From Ianthella basta (lineage: Eukaryota > Porifera > Demospongiae > Verongiida > Ianthellidae), in NCBI GenBank assembly GCA_964019415.1, contig OZ025889.1, positions 3,602,078 to 3,666,077 on the forward strand: DNA of 64,000 nt. Reading direction: 5' to 3'. The notes beneath the pieces were generated by a model. The model was not told where the DNA came from and ran no database searches. It saw only the letters and a program-made list of their open reading frames with translations. Shown here in pieces: positions 23,201 through 33,955 of this stretch. Within the stretch, counting starts at the first letter, position 1; each line of letters begins with the position of its first letter. Position numbers and translations under genes: made by a program.

Positions 23201-24181
23201 TTGTGTGTGTGTACGTGTGTGTGTGTGTGGGAGCATGTGTGCATGCATGCATGTATACATAAGAGAGTGTGTGAGTTAAATTTTGCTGGAAAAGATGGCA
23301 CAACCAGCTGACTACACTTACGATTTGGCTACACAATGAGATTAGAGATAAATCCAATTATGTCAAGTAGCAATCCTTCCAGCTGTCCAACAAGAATGGT
23401 ACAATAGCAGCTACAAACAGTTTAGACATTGGCGACACTAATCAATGTAGCATGTACATACATACTATTGATGGAGCATCTAACGATTTGCTGCCTGCTT
23501 TTAATATGGATATCTGATATGTAACTTTTGATACATTTGTGGTATATTATAAGCTGTTCTGTGTTATACTGCCTCACATTTGGTGCAGTAGCTTTTGTGC
23601 ATATGCATGTCTGCATTGTGTGACCTTTGTCTTCTCATTCCCCGCACTCCTCCTTCCCCCGCAGAGCTTTGTAATGGGCTTCATAGTAGCTAGTGGTGCA
23701 CTCGCCAAGATCTTAGGACCACTTTGGGGTGAGGTCAGAGACATGATGCTGTGTGCACCATGGTAATGGTTGTTGGATATGTTTATTACTTGCTTCTCTC
23801 TCCCGCCTGCACAAAGGTGATGCATTGATGCTGGCTGCAGGGAGACGCACCTATCTGCCAATGTCTGTTCTAGCTGGGATGTTGCTCATCACCTTTGTAG
23901 TATACATCTTGCTCTACCGTAAGCTGTCCCCTCCCCGCACCTTGACAAGTAATAGCAGTGACAGTCACAAAGATATCATGTCCATGCAAGTTATAGTGAA
24001 TGGCAACTGTGAGGCGGAGGAAGAGGAAGAAGCAGAAGTGAAGGATGGGGAGGGGGAGGTGGAGGCGAGAGTTGAGAATGAGAATAGGGAGAATGATAGA
24101 GAAAAGAAAGGTGAAGGTCATAGCAAGGTCTTCGGGGAAGAGTATGGTAGCAATACGAATGAGGAAGACACACTTCTCTGA
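17052..24181 (+). CDS. MFS transporter, CLN7/MFSD8-like, copy 1
   Basis: Ten exons keep phase throughout: 17052-17097, 18948-19087, 20064-20448, 20634-20821, 20924-20998 (weakest), 21402-21568, 21969-22177, 22806-23116, 23665-23728 and 23817-24181, giving 649 residues. Multiple membrane helices, the MFS-type GRFLQGAFLGGQ and a late ASGALAKILGPLWG (compare CLN7 TASGSGARILGP) indicate a major facilitator of the lysosomal CLN7/MFSD8 type. Exons 7-8 encode a long Cys-rich, N-glycosylated luminal loop before the last helices. The C-tail is Glu/Lys-rich. A long (TG)n follows exon 8. A paralogue with the same exon structure lies at 48860-55480. The substrate is unknown; human CLN7 has been linked to lysosomal chloride. 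The start Met gives a short basic N-terminus that matches copy 2 from Thr-Cys-Cys-Gln-Leu-Phe onward. Confidence 0.8.
17733..18699. mobile_element. MITE with TTAA target duplication (piggyBac-like)
   Basis: TTAA at 17733-17736 and 18696-18699 flank a 959-bp noncoding unit whose ends are perfect 19-bp inverted repeats (GGTAGTAGGTACGGCTAAA, from 17737; reverse complement ending at 18695). TTAA duplication is the hallmark of piggyBac elements, so this is probably a non-autonomous derivative. An internal hairpin (CCTATGGCAGCGAT ... ATCGCTGCCATAGG) lies near 18038-18154. It sits in intron 1 of transporter copy 1 and is absent from the corresponding intron of copy 2. Confidence 0.8.
23117..23232. 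repeat. (TG)n microsatellite
   Basis: More than 100 bp of TG starting directly at the donor of exon 8 of transporter copy 1. The equivalent position in copy 2 (54347 onward) has only scattered TG, so the tract expanded in, or was lost from, one copy. Confidence 0.95.
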
Positions 24182-24255
24182 TACTGTGTCCATACTTGTT
24201 GCTCATAAATTGACATGCTGATTGCGTAGAGACTCATTGCTACGTGGGATGTATT

Positions 24256-24350
24256 GTAGTTAGTGGGTAGTTCTTCAAATGCTTGCGTAGCAGAAATTCA
24301 CTGTAGTTCATTCTGCTACACAAGTACTCGAAGAACTACCCATTAGCTAC
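24256..24350. repeat. Foldback with 40-bp arms after transporter copy 1
   Basis: Left arm 24256-24295 and right arm 24311-24350 are inverted copies at roughly 85% identity around a 15-bp loop. It begins 74 bp downstream of the transporter stop codon, so it may be transcribed in the 3' UTR as a strong hairpin, or act as a terminator-like or MITE structure. Confidence 0.7.
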
Positions 24351-24908
24351 AAATTGACATGTCTTTGAACAATAATTGTAACTATTGCAATACAATGTCA
24401 TTTTACACTTCAATACCACCACATAAACCATTGGCACTACCACACATCAGCCATATTTATAATCTTTTTTTGCATTATCATTATTTTTATGTATAATATA
24501 TTGCTCTTGAGTGTGGTCATGTAAACCAGCACCAACAGGCCTGGCCACTATACTTGTACATGTATATGTGACATACATGCATGTGTGAATGCACCCACCA
24601 CCATCACAGCTGCCATGCAAGTGCACCATGCACCCATATGCATCACATGCCACCATGCACCCACTGTGGCCAACCATGGCCATGTGCACCATGCATGCAA
24701 CACAGCTTGCAGTGTACAGTTATTATACCACCGACCCTCCCATCCTCTATGCTACGTACGTATACTACCATTATAGCAGATGATCAGCAATACAGAATAC
24801 ACAAAGGTAGTGGTTCACCTGTGTTGGGGTACAGATGCATGTAAAGTGAACTGTTTTGAGTGTTTGCTATAAATTATACTATTGATGTAGGTAGTATGCT
24901 ATAATAGG

Positions 24909-27900
24909 TTAAGCATGATAAGAAGAAGTTTTAGAAGAGGATGAGCTTAAGGAAGTTGAGGCTGTACTGGAGCTGTGCACGGCCTGATGGAGTGATTTGT
25001 CCCTCATGTACTTTTCCACAACATCCCCTGGGGTGGCTGGTCCAGGCACAGGAACTTCCTCAACAGCAGGGAATTCAGGTTCACTCTCAGCCTCCATCAG
25101 GTGGCGAAACTGACCTAGTTCGTTCTCAACATACTGTAGGTCACTGAATGAGTCCCAAGTGTTACCTTTCTTGAGGTACTCCATCTGCTTTGCATGGTAG
25201 GCACTCACAGCCTCCATCAAAAGGACTGTACCTGCCACAGAACCACCAGGGTCCACCTTGTGGCTGCCTTTTCCTTGCTTGCCAGGTAGGTGGTTCAGTG
25301 GGATAATGGGGTCTCCCTCTACTTCTAGCTCCAGGTCACCCACCTGCTCAGTGACCTTGCCTCCAACTAAGACCATTGCCTTCTCGCTATGGCAGGGCCC
25401 CACTTCTGGAATGGGCACCAAGAATTGGATGTATGACTTGAATGGCTTGAAGTAGGTTAGTGCGTCACCATGACTCGAGAACTGCAGAATGTGGCCTGTG
25501 TCAAGGCCACACCAAAGTGTGTCCAAAACAGGGCAGAAGGCTGTAACAAGTGACGGGTGAACATCGATCCCTGTTGGGTGGGGCTTAGGAGACAAGACTT
25601 CTTGTATGTTCATCTTGAAGATCAGCTGCTTTCTCCTTGCATCCCAAGCTGACACAGTGATCCCCCCAACATGTACTCCCCATACAACCCCCTCTTGGTG
25701 GTCCAGGGCAAGCTGGCCAACACTGTGTGGCCTCTCAACAGAGAGAGACACGCTCCCTTCTTCCTTCAAGGTGTGATAGTTGTGGAAGCTGATGGTGGTC
25801 CCATAGGAGACCCACAGTTCTCTGTCAACCACCTGCAAGCCACTGATATCGAGCTCTGTGAGATACTTCTGCCGAGTCTGATGGCTTCCCAGTTCACAGT
25901 GAATATCATCTGTCAGCACGAACACACAGCCCTCCAGTGTGCCAATGAAGATGCTCTTGTCTTTCACTGACATGCAGCATGGGGAGCAATCAAACATGCG
26001 AATGGAGTGGGCATGAGACTTAGCCCTGGCATTGAACACGTCAATCCTGGAACCCTGCAAACCTTCCTGGCTAGCCACCCATAGAAAGTCATTGTGGAAG
26101 AGCATACACTTTAGCTGCCGTTTGTCACCAATCTGAATAGTGTGCATGTGGTGAAAGTTTTCTCCATTGAAGACTTGGAGCTCTGCTCCTTTGCTGCTGT
26201 CACAGCACACCCAGAACTCTGTGGGAGGAATGCTGTCAAGGATGTCCATGGCTGGGCGTAAAGGTGTGTCAGTGAGGTGGACTCTGTAGCAGGCATCTCT
26301 AATCGAGTGCTGGCTTCTCAGAGAGAGAGCCCCAATGGTGAGCTGTGCTAGAGGGTTGCAGAGAAGACGGAGAATATGTGGCATGTGTGGACGATTCTTG
26401 GGCCGGTACGACCAGCACTGCTTCATCACCATTGCGAGATATGGGACTCCAATCTTGGCCACCTTCACGTCATCAAGCTTTGGAAGATCCCCTCTTTCAA
26501 CTGCATTGTTGATCAACTCTTTTTTGGGGACGTTTGAGATGTGAAAGTCATATGGTGGGCACCGGGCTACCATCTGATAGAGCACCATCCCGAAAGAGAA
26601 TGCGTCTGCTGACTGGTCATATGTGGGGTGCTCGCTGCTCACTACTTCTGGTGCCATGAAGCCAGCAGTGCCGCAGCGACCCTTAGCTCCACTTGGTGTC
26701 ACCGCTATTGCAAGACCAAAGTCAGCAACCTTGCAGTTGACCAGGTTGTTGGCCCGCATTGACCACAGTAAGACGTTGTCTGCAACCAGGCCACGATAGA
26801 TGTATGACTTTTGGTGGAGGAAGGCTAACCCAGCGGCAATTTGGGCTGCAATTCGAAAGAGGACGATGCGTGGCAGAGGTGCAGTCTTCTTCACAAGGGC
26901 GGTTTTTAGGGTCCCTCCTGGAGTGTATTCGAGTACTAGTGCAAGATGTGGCAACTCCATAATCACTCCAAGCATTCCAACCAGGGACGGGTGGTGGCAT
27001 CTCTGGAGGATGATGGCCTCGTTTCGCATCTTTCTCAGTGCTGCACTTGCACCCTTGATGTACAGCTTCACTGCTACACTCTTCTCCCTATATGTGCCAA
27101 GATACACTTGACCAAAGCCTCCCATCCCAAGAATCTTGCTGTCTGCGTACACCACTTCTGAGTGTGGGAGCAAGAAGTCTTGGTTCAGGTCACCAAGGAG
27201 GATGTCTGGTGCCACCTCAGGAATGGTAATCCTGTGTCCATTGCAGCATGAGTAAATGAATTGGTCTTTGTTGGTTGTTGCATCTTCAACAGAGTGCCTC
27301 ACTTCAAATTCCTCCACAGTGTGGTCAATCCGCTCCATGAGAATTTCCTTCTGGAAAATAGCGGGTCTCGGATGTTTCTCCTGTAGACATGAGTAGCATG
27401 GGATCTGCTGTTTTGTGTGGTTCATGACTCCTGGAAACCACTCAACCAGGAGCTTCTCGCAAAGGTCAGTGATCTGGCCATAAATCTGCACACCCTCTGT
27501 AGTTGGAGTGGTTGTGATGCATACACCTCTCCACAGTGGGGATGCTATCTCCAAATTTAAAGCTCTCATGTCTTCTGACCCTTCCACCTCCTCTGAAGCT
27601 TCAATATCTTCCAAAGCTTCCACTTGGAAGAAGACAAGTGGACGAGCTCCTTGCCTTGAGTCTGCTGATGCACCATCATGGCTTGGTCCTTGATAGAACA
27701 TTCCTTTCTTCCAATACTTGAGGATGCTATCCCCTTTACTGATGCTACAAATGGGTGTGATGGAGTCCACCTGCTGTGACTCTCCTACTGGCCCAGGAGA
27801 GCACTGACTACTGTCATTGGAAGAGGACTGGATGCTGTATTCAACTCGTAGTGAACTGGATGACTGCAGATCTACCTGTGTGTAGTGGTCAAGTACGGCC

Positions 27901-30900
27901 CTCACACAGGGCACAGAGTGGAGTATATGCACAAGGAATCGGCTCCAGAAGCCAGGAGGAGTCAAGTGGCCAGGAGGGAAGACAAAGTGACGTTGTCGGC
28001 ATACCATGCCGGGCGGATCACGTTTGTCCGGTGGTCGTATGTCTGGTAGCATTGATGGGATGAGCAGGCAGTGCTTGGCAATTGGGATGGCCACCTCCAA
28101 ATGGTCCAGAAGAACCACAAACTGGTCTAAGAACCCAGCGTCTATCCCCTTCATGAGGTCCTTGTAAAGGATGTCAAGGTGCTTGGTCTCTATTATCCCA
28201 TGCTTTATACACAAGGAATTCTCCTGCGCTGTGACAATGGCAGACATCATCACAAAGAGCCAGTGTGGGTCGATGAAATAGAGGTCATTAAGATCATTCT
28301 TGCAGTCGTTAAAGTGCAGAACAGAGCCCACATCATGGAGGAAGGTGGTTGCTGCATGTATCTCATCATCTGTGTACAGGTCTGCCTGCTTTAGACTGCG
28401 GATCATCTTCTTGTACTCACTGCCATGCATCACTGGAGACATGGTCCCCATCTTCACCTTCTTGTGTAGTGTGAGAAGGTGCTTGTCCACCACTTGGTAA
28501 CTAGCAGGGATGGGCCGCTCCAGCAAGAGCTGAGGGTTTTCTGGCTTCTTGAGGAAGTGCTCCGGTTCAATGTACTTCCTTGCCTCCTTGTAGATGGAAC
28601 TGATCACATTGTCCAAGTTGATCTTCTCCATAAGGCCCACGTATGTGACTTTATCAACTAGAAGTAAGAGAACGAACAGAGTGTGAAGGAGGTGTACATT
28701 GTGCAAGACCATGCAGGAAGGCATGCAAGTCAAGAAATGCATTTCCACTGTATGACATGCACATGAAAGAGAATGTAGGAAACATAATAAAACATCTACA
28801 AATTACAAAATCCACTCACTCTGCAGTTTCATCTGCTGTGCTGCCAAATCCGTGACCTCCTGGAGGTAGTCAGGCACTTTCTCCTTCTCCTCTTCTGACA
28901 GCCTGTCGTAATGAGTCCCAATGACGATCACTCTGGACCCTGGAACATGTGCTGCAATGTTGTCCAGCCAGGACTTCACCTCTGCAATGCCCTCCCTCCT
29001 ATCCGTCATCTTCCACAGCAGGAGGTACAGGGACCGTTTGGTGAAGAAGCACTGGTGGGTGGCATAGTACATGTCTTGACCACCAAATTCCCACAGTGTG
29101 AATTGAATGGGAGAGCCAGCACCACCTTTGCAGGTCCATTCATTCACTTCACTTCTAACTATTGATTGGTTGTCAGTCTCTTTGACTTTCCTCCCAAGAA
29201 GACGTTTCACGAAAGTGGTCTTGCCCCTTGCTGCCTGGCCAACAAGCATGAGTTTCATGCGGTAATAAGGCTTTGCATTGGCGAGCAACGCTTCCAAGTA
29301 CCCAATGCAAGCTTTGAGATCTGCAGCCACCGTTTTGGGGGGATCAACGAGGTTGCCCAGTCCCTCAAATTTCAGTGTGTGCAGGTCTTTCAGGCGCCCC
29401 ATCTCCATAGGGAGCCTCTCAATGGCAGGGTTGTTCTCAAGACTGAGGTACTCCAACTTTGTGAAACCCCCCAAACACTCCAGATGTGTGGATAGCTGGT
29501 TGTGACCCAGGTCAAGCCATTTCAAGCAATGTGCCTCCACTATGGCCGGAAGTGAGTGGATCCTGTTATGGGCAAGGTTGAGCCACTGCAGCTTAGGCGA
29601 CCATCTCTGTAGCTCTGGTAGGCTTGTAATGCAATTGTGCAAAAGATTCAGCTCCTTGAGTCTTGGTAGCTCAAGAAGTGCAGGTGGGATGGAGCGGAGG
29701 GAGTTGTGTTCCAAGTTGATTACCTCTGTGTTCTTTAGAAAGGTGCCCAAGTCCTTGGGGAGGCTGTGAATTGTGTTGAATGAGAGGTACAAACATTCTA
29801 CGTAGCGGACGCGATGCAGCCAGGTTGATTTCACCGATTGAATCTGTAGTCCCTGCCACTCAACAGTATTCTTCTTGTCATCCACCTTGGTGTGAACCAG
29901 AATCTCTTCATACAGATGTGAGTCCTGCATGCTGGAGGCTTGAAGAATAGCATACTCGGTTGGGATCACACCTGCCCTCACACGCTCTTGCACTAGTTTG
30001 AAGTCTGCATCCTCGATATCAGGGTTCCGATATTGGCTGAGCTGACTGCCATACAGCCGGAGAACCAACTGATAATCTCTGGTTTTGACAGCTTTAAGCA
30101 TCAGCAACATGGCTCGAGCTGCGTGGCACCTGCCCTCCAGGGAGTGGGAGAGGGCCACCTCTAGGCTTATCTCCTTCGTTCTCTTCCCCTGTTTCATCAT
30201 CAGAGCCACCGTCTCAGGATTGTCTCGCTCAACTGATATAATGAGAGCTCTTTGCATGCATCCTCGCTCCACTGGGAGATCGCTTCTCTCAAAGAGCAAC
30301 TTCATCAAATCGGCATCATCTTGGTTAGCAGCTCGGAGCATAGCTGCATGGGAAGAGAGGAGCGATGGCACAGTCAGTCACCCATATTGTACCCACCTAT
30401 TCACGAGTACAGTGAAGAACTTAGCACAACAGTTTCATGAAACTTTGTAGAATAGAAGGTGTATCAATATCCGTAGTTACCCTTCTATCAGTAATTGCTG
30501 CTACAGTGACAGTGAGTTGACTGCCTACAAACACTTTGATTGAATTGTTATGACCATGCAGATTGTCTATATGGCAAATCATACATGCTGTACAGTACAA
30601 AATATACACTGATGGTTCATCCCTTTTACTAAAGGAGTGACATCTATAGCTTATAAGTATAAAGAGAAGTCGGGCTAAGCTCTGGGCTTGCCAAAGGCGA
30701 TAATTGCAGCTAGTAATTCAAAATTATAGTTACCTCACCTGCTGAAAACATCACTCGCAGAGTCTCAAATTTTGCAGCTGTCTCTGAGCTTTCAAGTGGT
30801 GTCTTCCCAAACTCATCTTTACAGTTGAGTTCCGCGCCTTGTTCAATAAGGAACTTGGCTACCTTGGTGTGGCCTCTTGCCGCTGCCAGGTGCAGAGCGC

Positions 30901-31351
30901 TGTAACCGTTATTGGTCTTGACGTTCACATAGCCATTGTCCAAAGTGACGTACTGGTCGTACCCCAGTAGCATCTGGATCACATCAAAGTGTCCTTCAAA
31001 TGCCGACTCATGCAGGGCTGTGTAGTTGAATACCCCAGCAGTCTGGAGCAGTTTGTCGGGTATTTCGCCTTGGTTGTTCTCCTTCAAGGCTTCGAGGTAT
31101 GTTCTTGCTTCTTCAACCTTCCCTTCACGGCATAAGCGGTTGAGAAAATACTCTTCTGATGGTGGACCGGGTGATGGGCTTTCTTCCCTAGCGCCCTGTG
31201 GCATGCTAGAAGGTGAGAGAAGCTTCATTTCTGTGTAACTAGGGTCTTCCATTGCACTAGAGAGGCAGGGAATAACAGCTAGGGTTGTCCACAAGAGAAT
31301 GGGTAGCAACTGCTGTATTCCTTGTTTGGTATTGCTCCCCACGAAGAACAT
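24909..31351 (-). CDS. LRRK-type ROCO protein (ANK-LRR-ROC-COR-kinase), kinase probably dead
   Basis: Three in-phase exons (31351-30739, 30343-28820, 28657-24909) give 1961 residues. Seen in order: ankyrin repeats (about 108-195), leucine-rich repeats (about 386-530), a ROC GTPase with P-loop GQAARGKT (about 577), WEFGGQD and GTHYD, a COR region, a protein kinase (about 1215-1475), then a beta-propeller-like C-terminal half. This is the LRRK1/LRRK2 plan: a GTPase-regulated kinase scaffold in the cytosol. In the kinase, GMGGFGQVY, VAVKLY and VADFGLA are intact, but the catalytic loop reads YRGLVADN where LRRKs have YRDLK..N, so the HRD aspartate is glycine and the following lysine is valine. 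It is therefore likely a pseudokinase that signals through the GTPase. A downstream Met (MEDPSYTEM) could be the true start instead of the hydrophobic N-terminus. Confidence 0.88.
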
Positions 31352-32360
31352 TGACCTTGGAGGGGGAGTAAAGACAGAAACAGAACGTGAAAGCCTATCT
31401 GCACATGTCCATGAATGTGCATTGAATGTAGCTACATTCAGTTCACTTCAGTGTACATTCAAGCATCCACACATAACGTGCATTCAAATTCACATCCAAC
31501 CAAATCGCCTTGCCCTACAGAGGTTGTCTTATCTTGAAACAGATATTTGACCGAAACAGAATGTGAAGGCTGTCCACACTTGTCTGTGAATGCACACATG
31601 CAGTGAATGTGCATTCATTTTACTTCAATGTGTATTCGAATGTCTGTTGCATTCAGCATTGAGGCACAGCGTCATGTGAGTCACATCCAGCCTAACCACC
31701 CTAACCTACCAAGGTGGTTTGATCCGGTTTGGCCCTTGGAGGAATGCCTAAATCACCCAAGGGGTGCCCTATTTGAATTCCTCAGTAGATTTACCTCAGG
31801 TGCCTGTTATCTGTGACACCAGTAGTGTGTAAAGAATTAGGCACACTTTGTCGATAAATGCAGCAGAATACCTCAACTGAAGAAGTTAGATTAGTTAACA
31901 GTGTAGCACATCCAGCTACCCATCTTGAGGTCTGGGTCAACCAAACACTCCCTCCAGTAGCTATAGTCAGATTTGTATGAAACCAAGGGCAATACTCGAA
32001 ATGATGCAATACCTCAAGGCTACCAATTTTAATAAGTAGCTACAAACTTTAGTGAATTTGGTGAGTCCAAGAGTCACTAAAAGTTGTACCCGCCAATCCT
32101 GGACTTTTCAAAATGCAAAAATTAGTTGCCGCTAAAATTTCAGCGTTAAGGTATTTTACACTGCCTAAATAGCTAGCTGACATGATGAAGAAACACTAGC
32201 TAGCTTGTTTGCTATGCAGCTACATGGGCAATCGTTGTGTTTTCCAGTCAGGAAGAGCATCTTTGTAGTACAAGTGTGCAAAGCTACGTAGCTGTTGTAA
32301 TAGCTAGCATGGGAATATGTCAAGTTAAGGTAGCTATTTGAGTCACTTTCCCCATCACCA
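31352..32360. other. Upstream region of the ROCO gene, no gene seen
   Basis: No supported coding sequence. A roughly 120-bp segment is repeated in diverged form (31440-31520 and 31590-31690: GTGCATTC, TTCAGTGTACATTC, CCAACC-type blocks). Around 32041-32160 there is a fragment of an AAATTT/GCCGCTAAAATT repeat resembling MITEs elsewhere in the window. Confidence 0.4.
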
Positions 32361-32460
32361 GTCACGTGATATATAAATGGCGTCGGCACCTTTCCCGTAG
32401 CTCACGGGTGTTTCGAAAGTAGCGCTGCCGGAATGTAAGTTTCTGCGCATGCGCAGAAAC
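32361..32460. promoter_or_regulatory. Candidate promoter: E-box block and NRF-1 palindrome
   Basis: GTCACGTGAT (32361-32370), then TAAATGGCGTCGG (32374-32386), and 50 bp further a perfect 22-bp palindrome (32439-32460) whose core TGCGCATGCGCA is the NRF-1 consensus. Such sites mark CpG-type promoters in animals. It lies 1 kb upstream of the ROCO gene (minus strand) and could serve it through an untranslated exon, or an unseen plus-strand transcript. Confidence 0.45.
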
Positions 32461-32856
32461 ACGTGACTTGCCCGAAGCCTGGCTAGCGCGGGCTGAAGTT
32501 TATTCGACTCTTTCCCCCTCGTACAATATACAATGGGCTTCAAGCACCTTATACTGTACGACAGAAAAGTATTTTCAGTTTACCTACAGCGTGCGATGGT
32601 AAGCCAAAGTGCATACGGCGTAAATTATGCTGTTTGCTTTATCCAACGATTTGTGAATGTAATAATTTTCCCCGGGTTTTTGTGATCAATTGTGTTAGTT
32701 AAATGTGAAGAGCAGATACGAAAGTTACTGTTGATCAACGTTTTATCTTGCTACTTATTTTTCTCAGCGCTTGTTTGGGGATTGTGTTTTGGCAAGTGTA
32801 TGTATATATGTTCCGCTCTTCGAATGCGCAATGCAATCTGGGAATACTGTGTGTAT

Positions 32857-33173
32857 TTCAGGACACTGGCATTGCTTGACTTGACTTGCTTGACAGGATG
32901 TGGCATGTCTTTACTTTTACTTGCTAGGTGTTAAGGCACACTCAAGCCCTGGTCACAGCAGCAGCTTCGAATGAAACCACTTTGTCGGCACCTAACACGA
33001 GTGAAGAAAACAGCAAGCATTGGGGTCATGATAGGAAGGGATACTCTTTTTCGCCATCAAATAGCTACGGTTTCATTCGAAACTGCTGCTGTGACGGAGC
33101 CTTGCATGTGCCCTAACGCCTAGCAAGAAAAAGTGGAGAGATACTTAGACCTCGCAATGCCAATGTCCTGAAG
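32857..33173. mobile_element. Foldback MITE (about 317 bp)
   Basis: Outer ends TTCAGGACAYTGGCATTGC (32857 onward) and its inverse (ending at 33173) pair, and an inner pair of about 58-bp arms (near 32921-32980 and 33062-33126) matches well, including CACAGCAGCAG and TTCGAATGAAACC. No coding capacity. The structure is typical of a foldback transposon. Confidence 0.75.
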
Positions 33174-33237
33174 TTTTCCTGCATTGTGTTGTACGTTCTA
33201 TAGATTGCGCAAATTCATAGAAAATGCAGAACTTATA

Positions 33238-33350
33238 TACAGTGCAAGTTATAAAATACAGTGCAAGTTATAAAATACAGTGCAAGTTATAAAATACAGT
33301 GCAAGTTTAAAATGCAGTGCAAGTTATAAAATGCAATATAACTTGCAATA
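33238..33350. repeat. 19-bp tandem repeat, 5 copies, ending in a hairpin
   Basis: ACAGTGCAAGTTATAAAAT is repeated about five times, then a reversed copy (ATATAACTTGCA) closes the array, so the last unit and the reversed copy can form a hairpin. Confidence 0.85.
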
Positions 33351-33955
33351 TTTATTATTACTAGCTCAGTACCTGCCCTTCGGGTGGAATACTTCCCAGC
33401 CCATTTGCAATTTACCTAATCAAAACTATTTTATTGGGATCCTTCTGTAGATTCTTTCTGTAAAACTCATTGGGCACAATCTTCTGATGTTGATTCATTC
33501 AAGCTCAGGGGTGAACACGCCAACCATAGTAGATCACTCCTTGGATTGTCATGATATAGTTTTCCATGTTTGGTTTTAAACTGAAGTCCACATTCAACGA
33601 AAATGCAGTGTTTACCCTATCTCTTAAATATGGGGGCGATGGTAAAGATGCAAGAACTCAGACAGAATGACTTTAAGCCAAATTTTAGCTAAACCATGTT
33701 ACTTTCATTACACTTATCTGTATCCTACCATGTTTGATTGCCATCCATCGAAATCAAAGGTGTATTCCCTGAACATTATCATCCATTGATTTTGTACAAT
33801 GAGATTTGAATACACCATGTGCAAAGCACACTGGGCTCCCTGCCCCTTGCATGCAGCTCTATAATAAAATTGTTGAATGTTGTGTGACACAATGCAGTAT
33901 ACATAGCCAGTAATGATAGTGCATTACAAGTAATAGTGCTATAGAATAGTTATAG

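Noticed and set aside
22771-23301. Minus-strand frame over exon 8 of transporter copy 1
   Set aside because: It is a shadow of the real exon plus an AC repeat; the plus strand matches the paralogue and splice sites.
33888-33894. CACAATG as a Transib/RSS-like terminus of the RAG1-like element
   Set aside because: The heptamer-like match is short and no inverted partner was found on the other side of the gene, so a terminus is not claimed.
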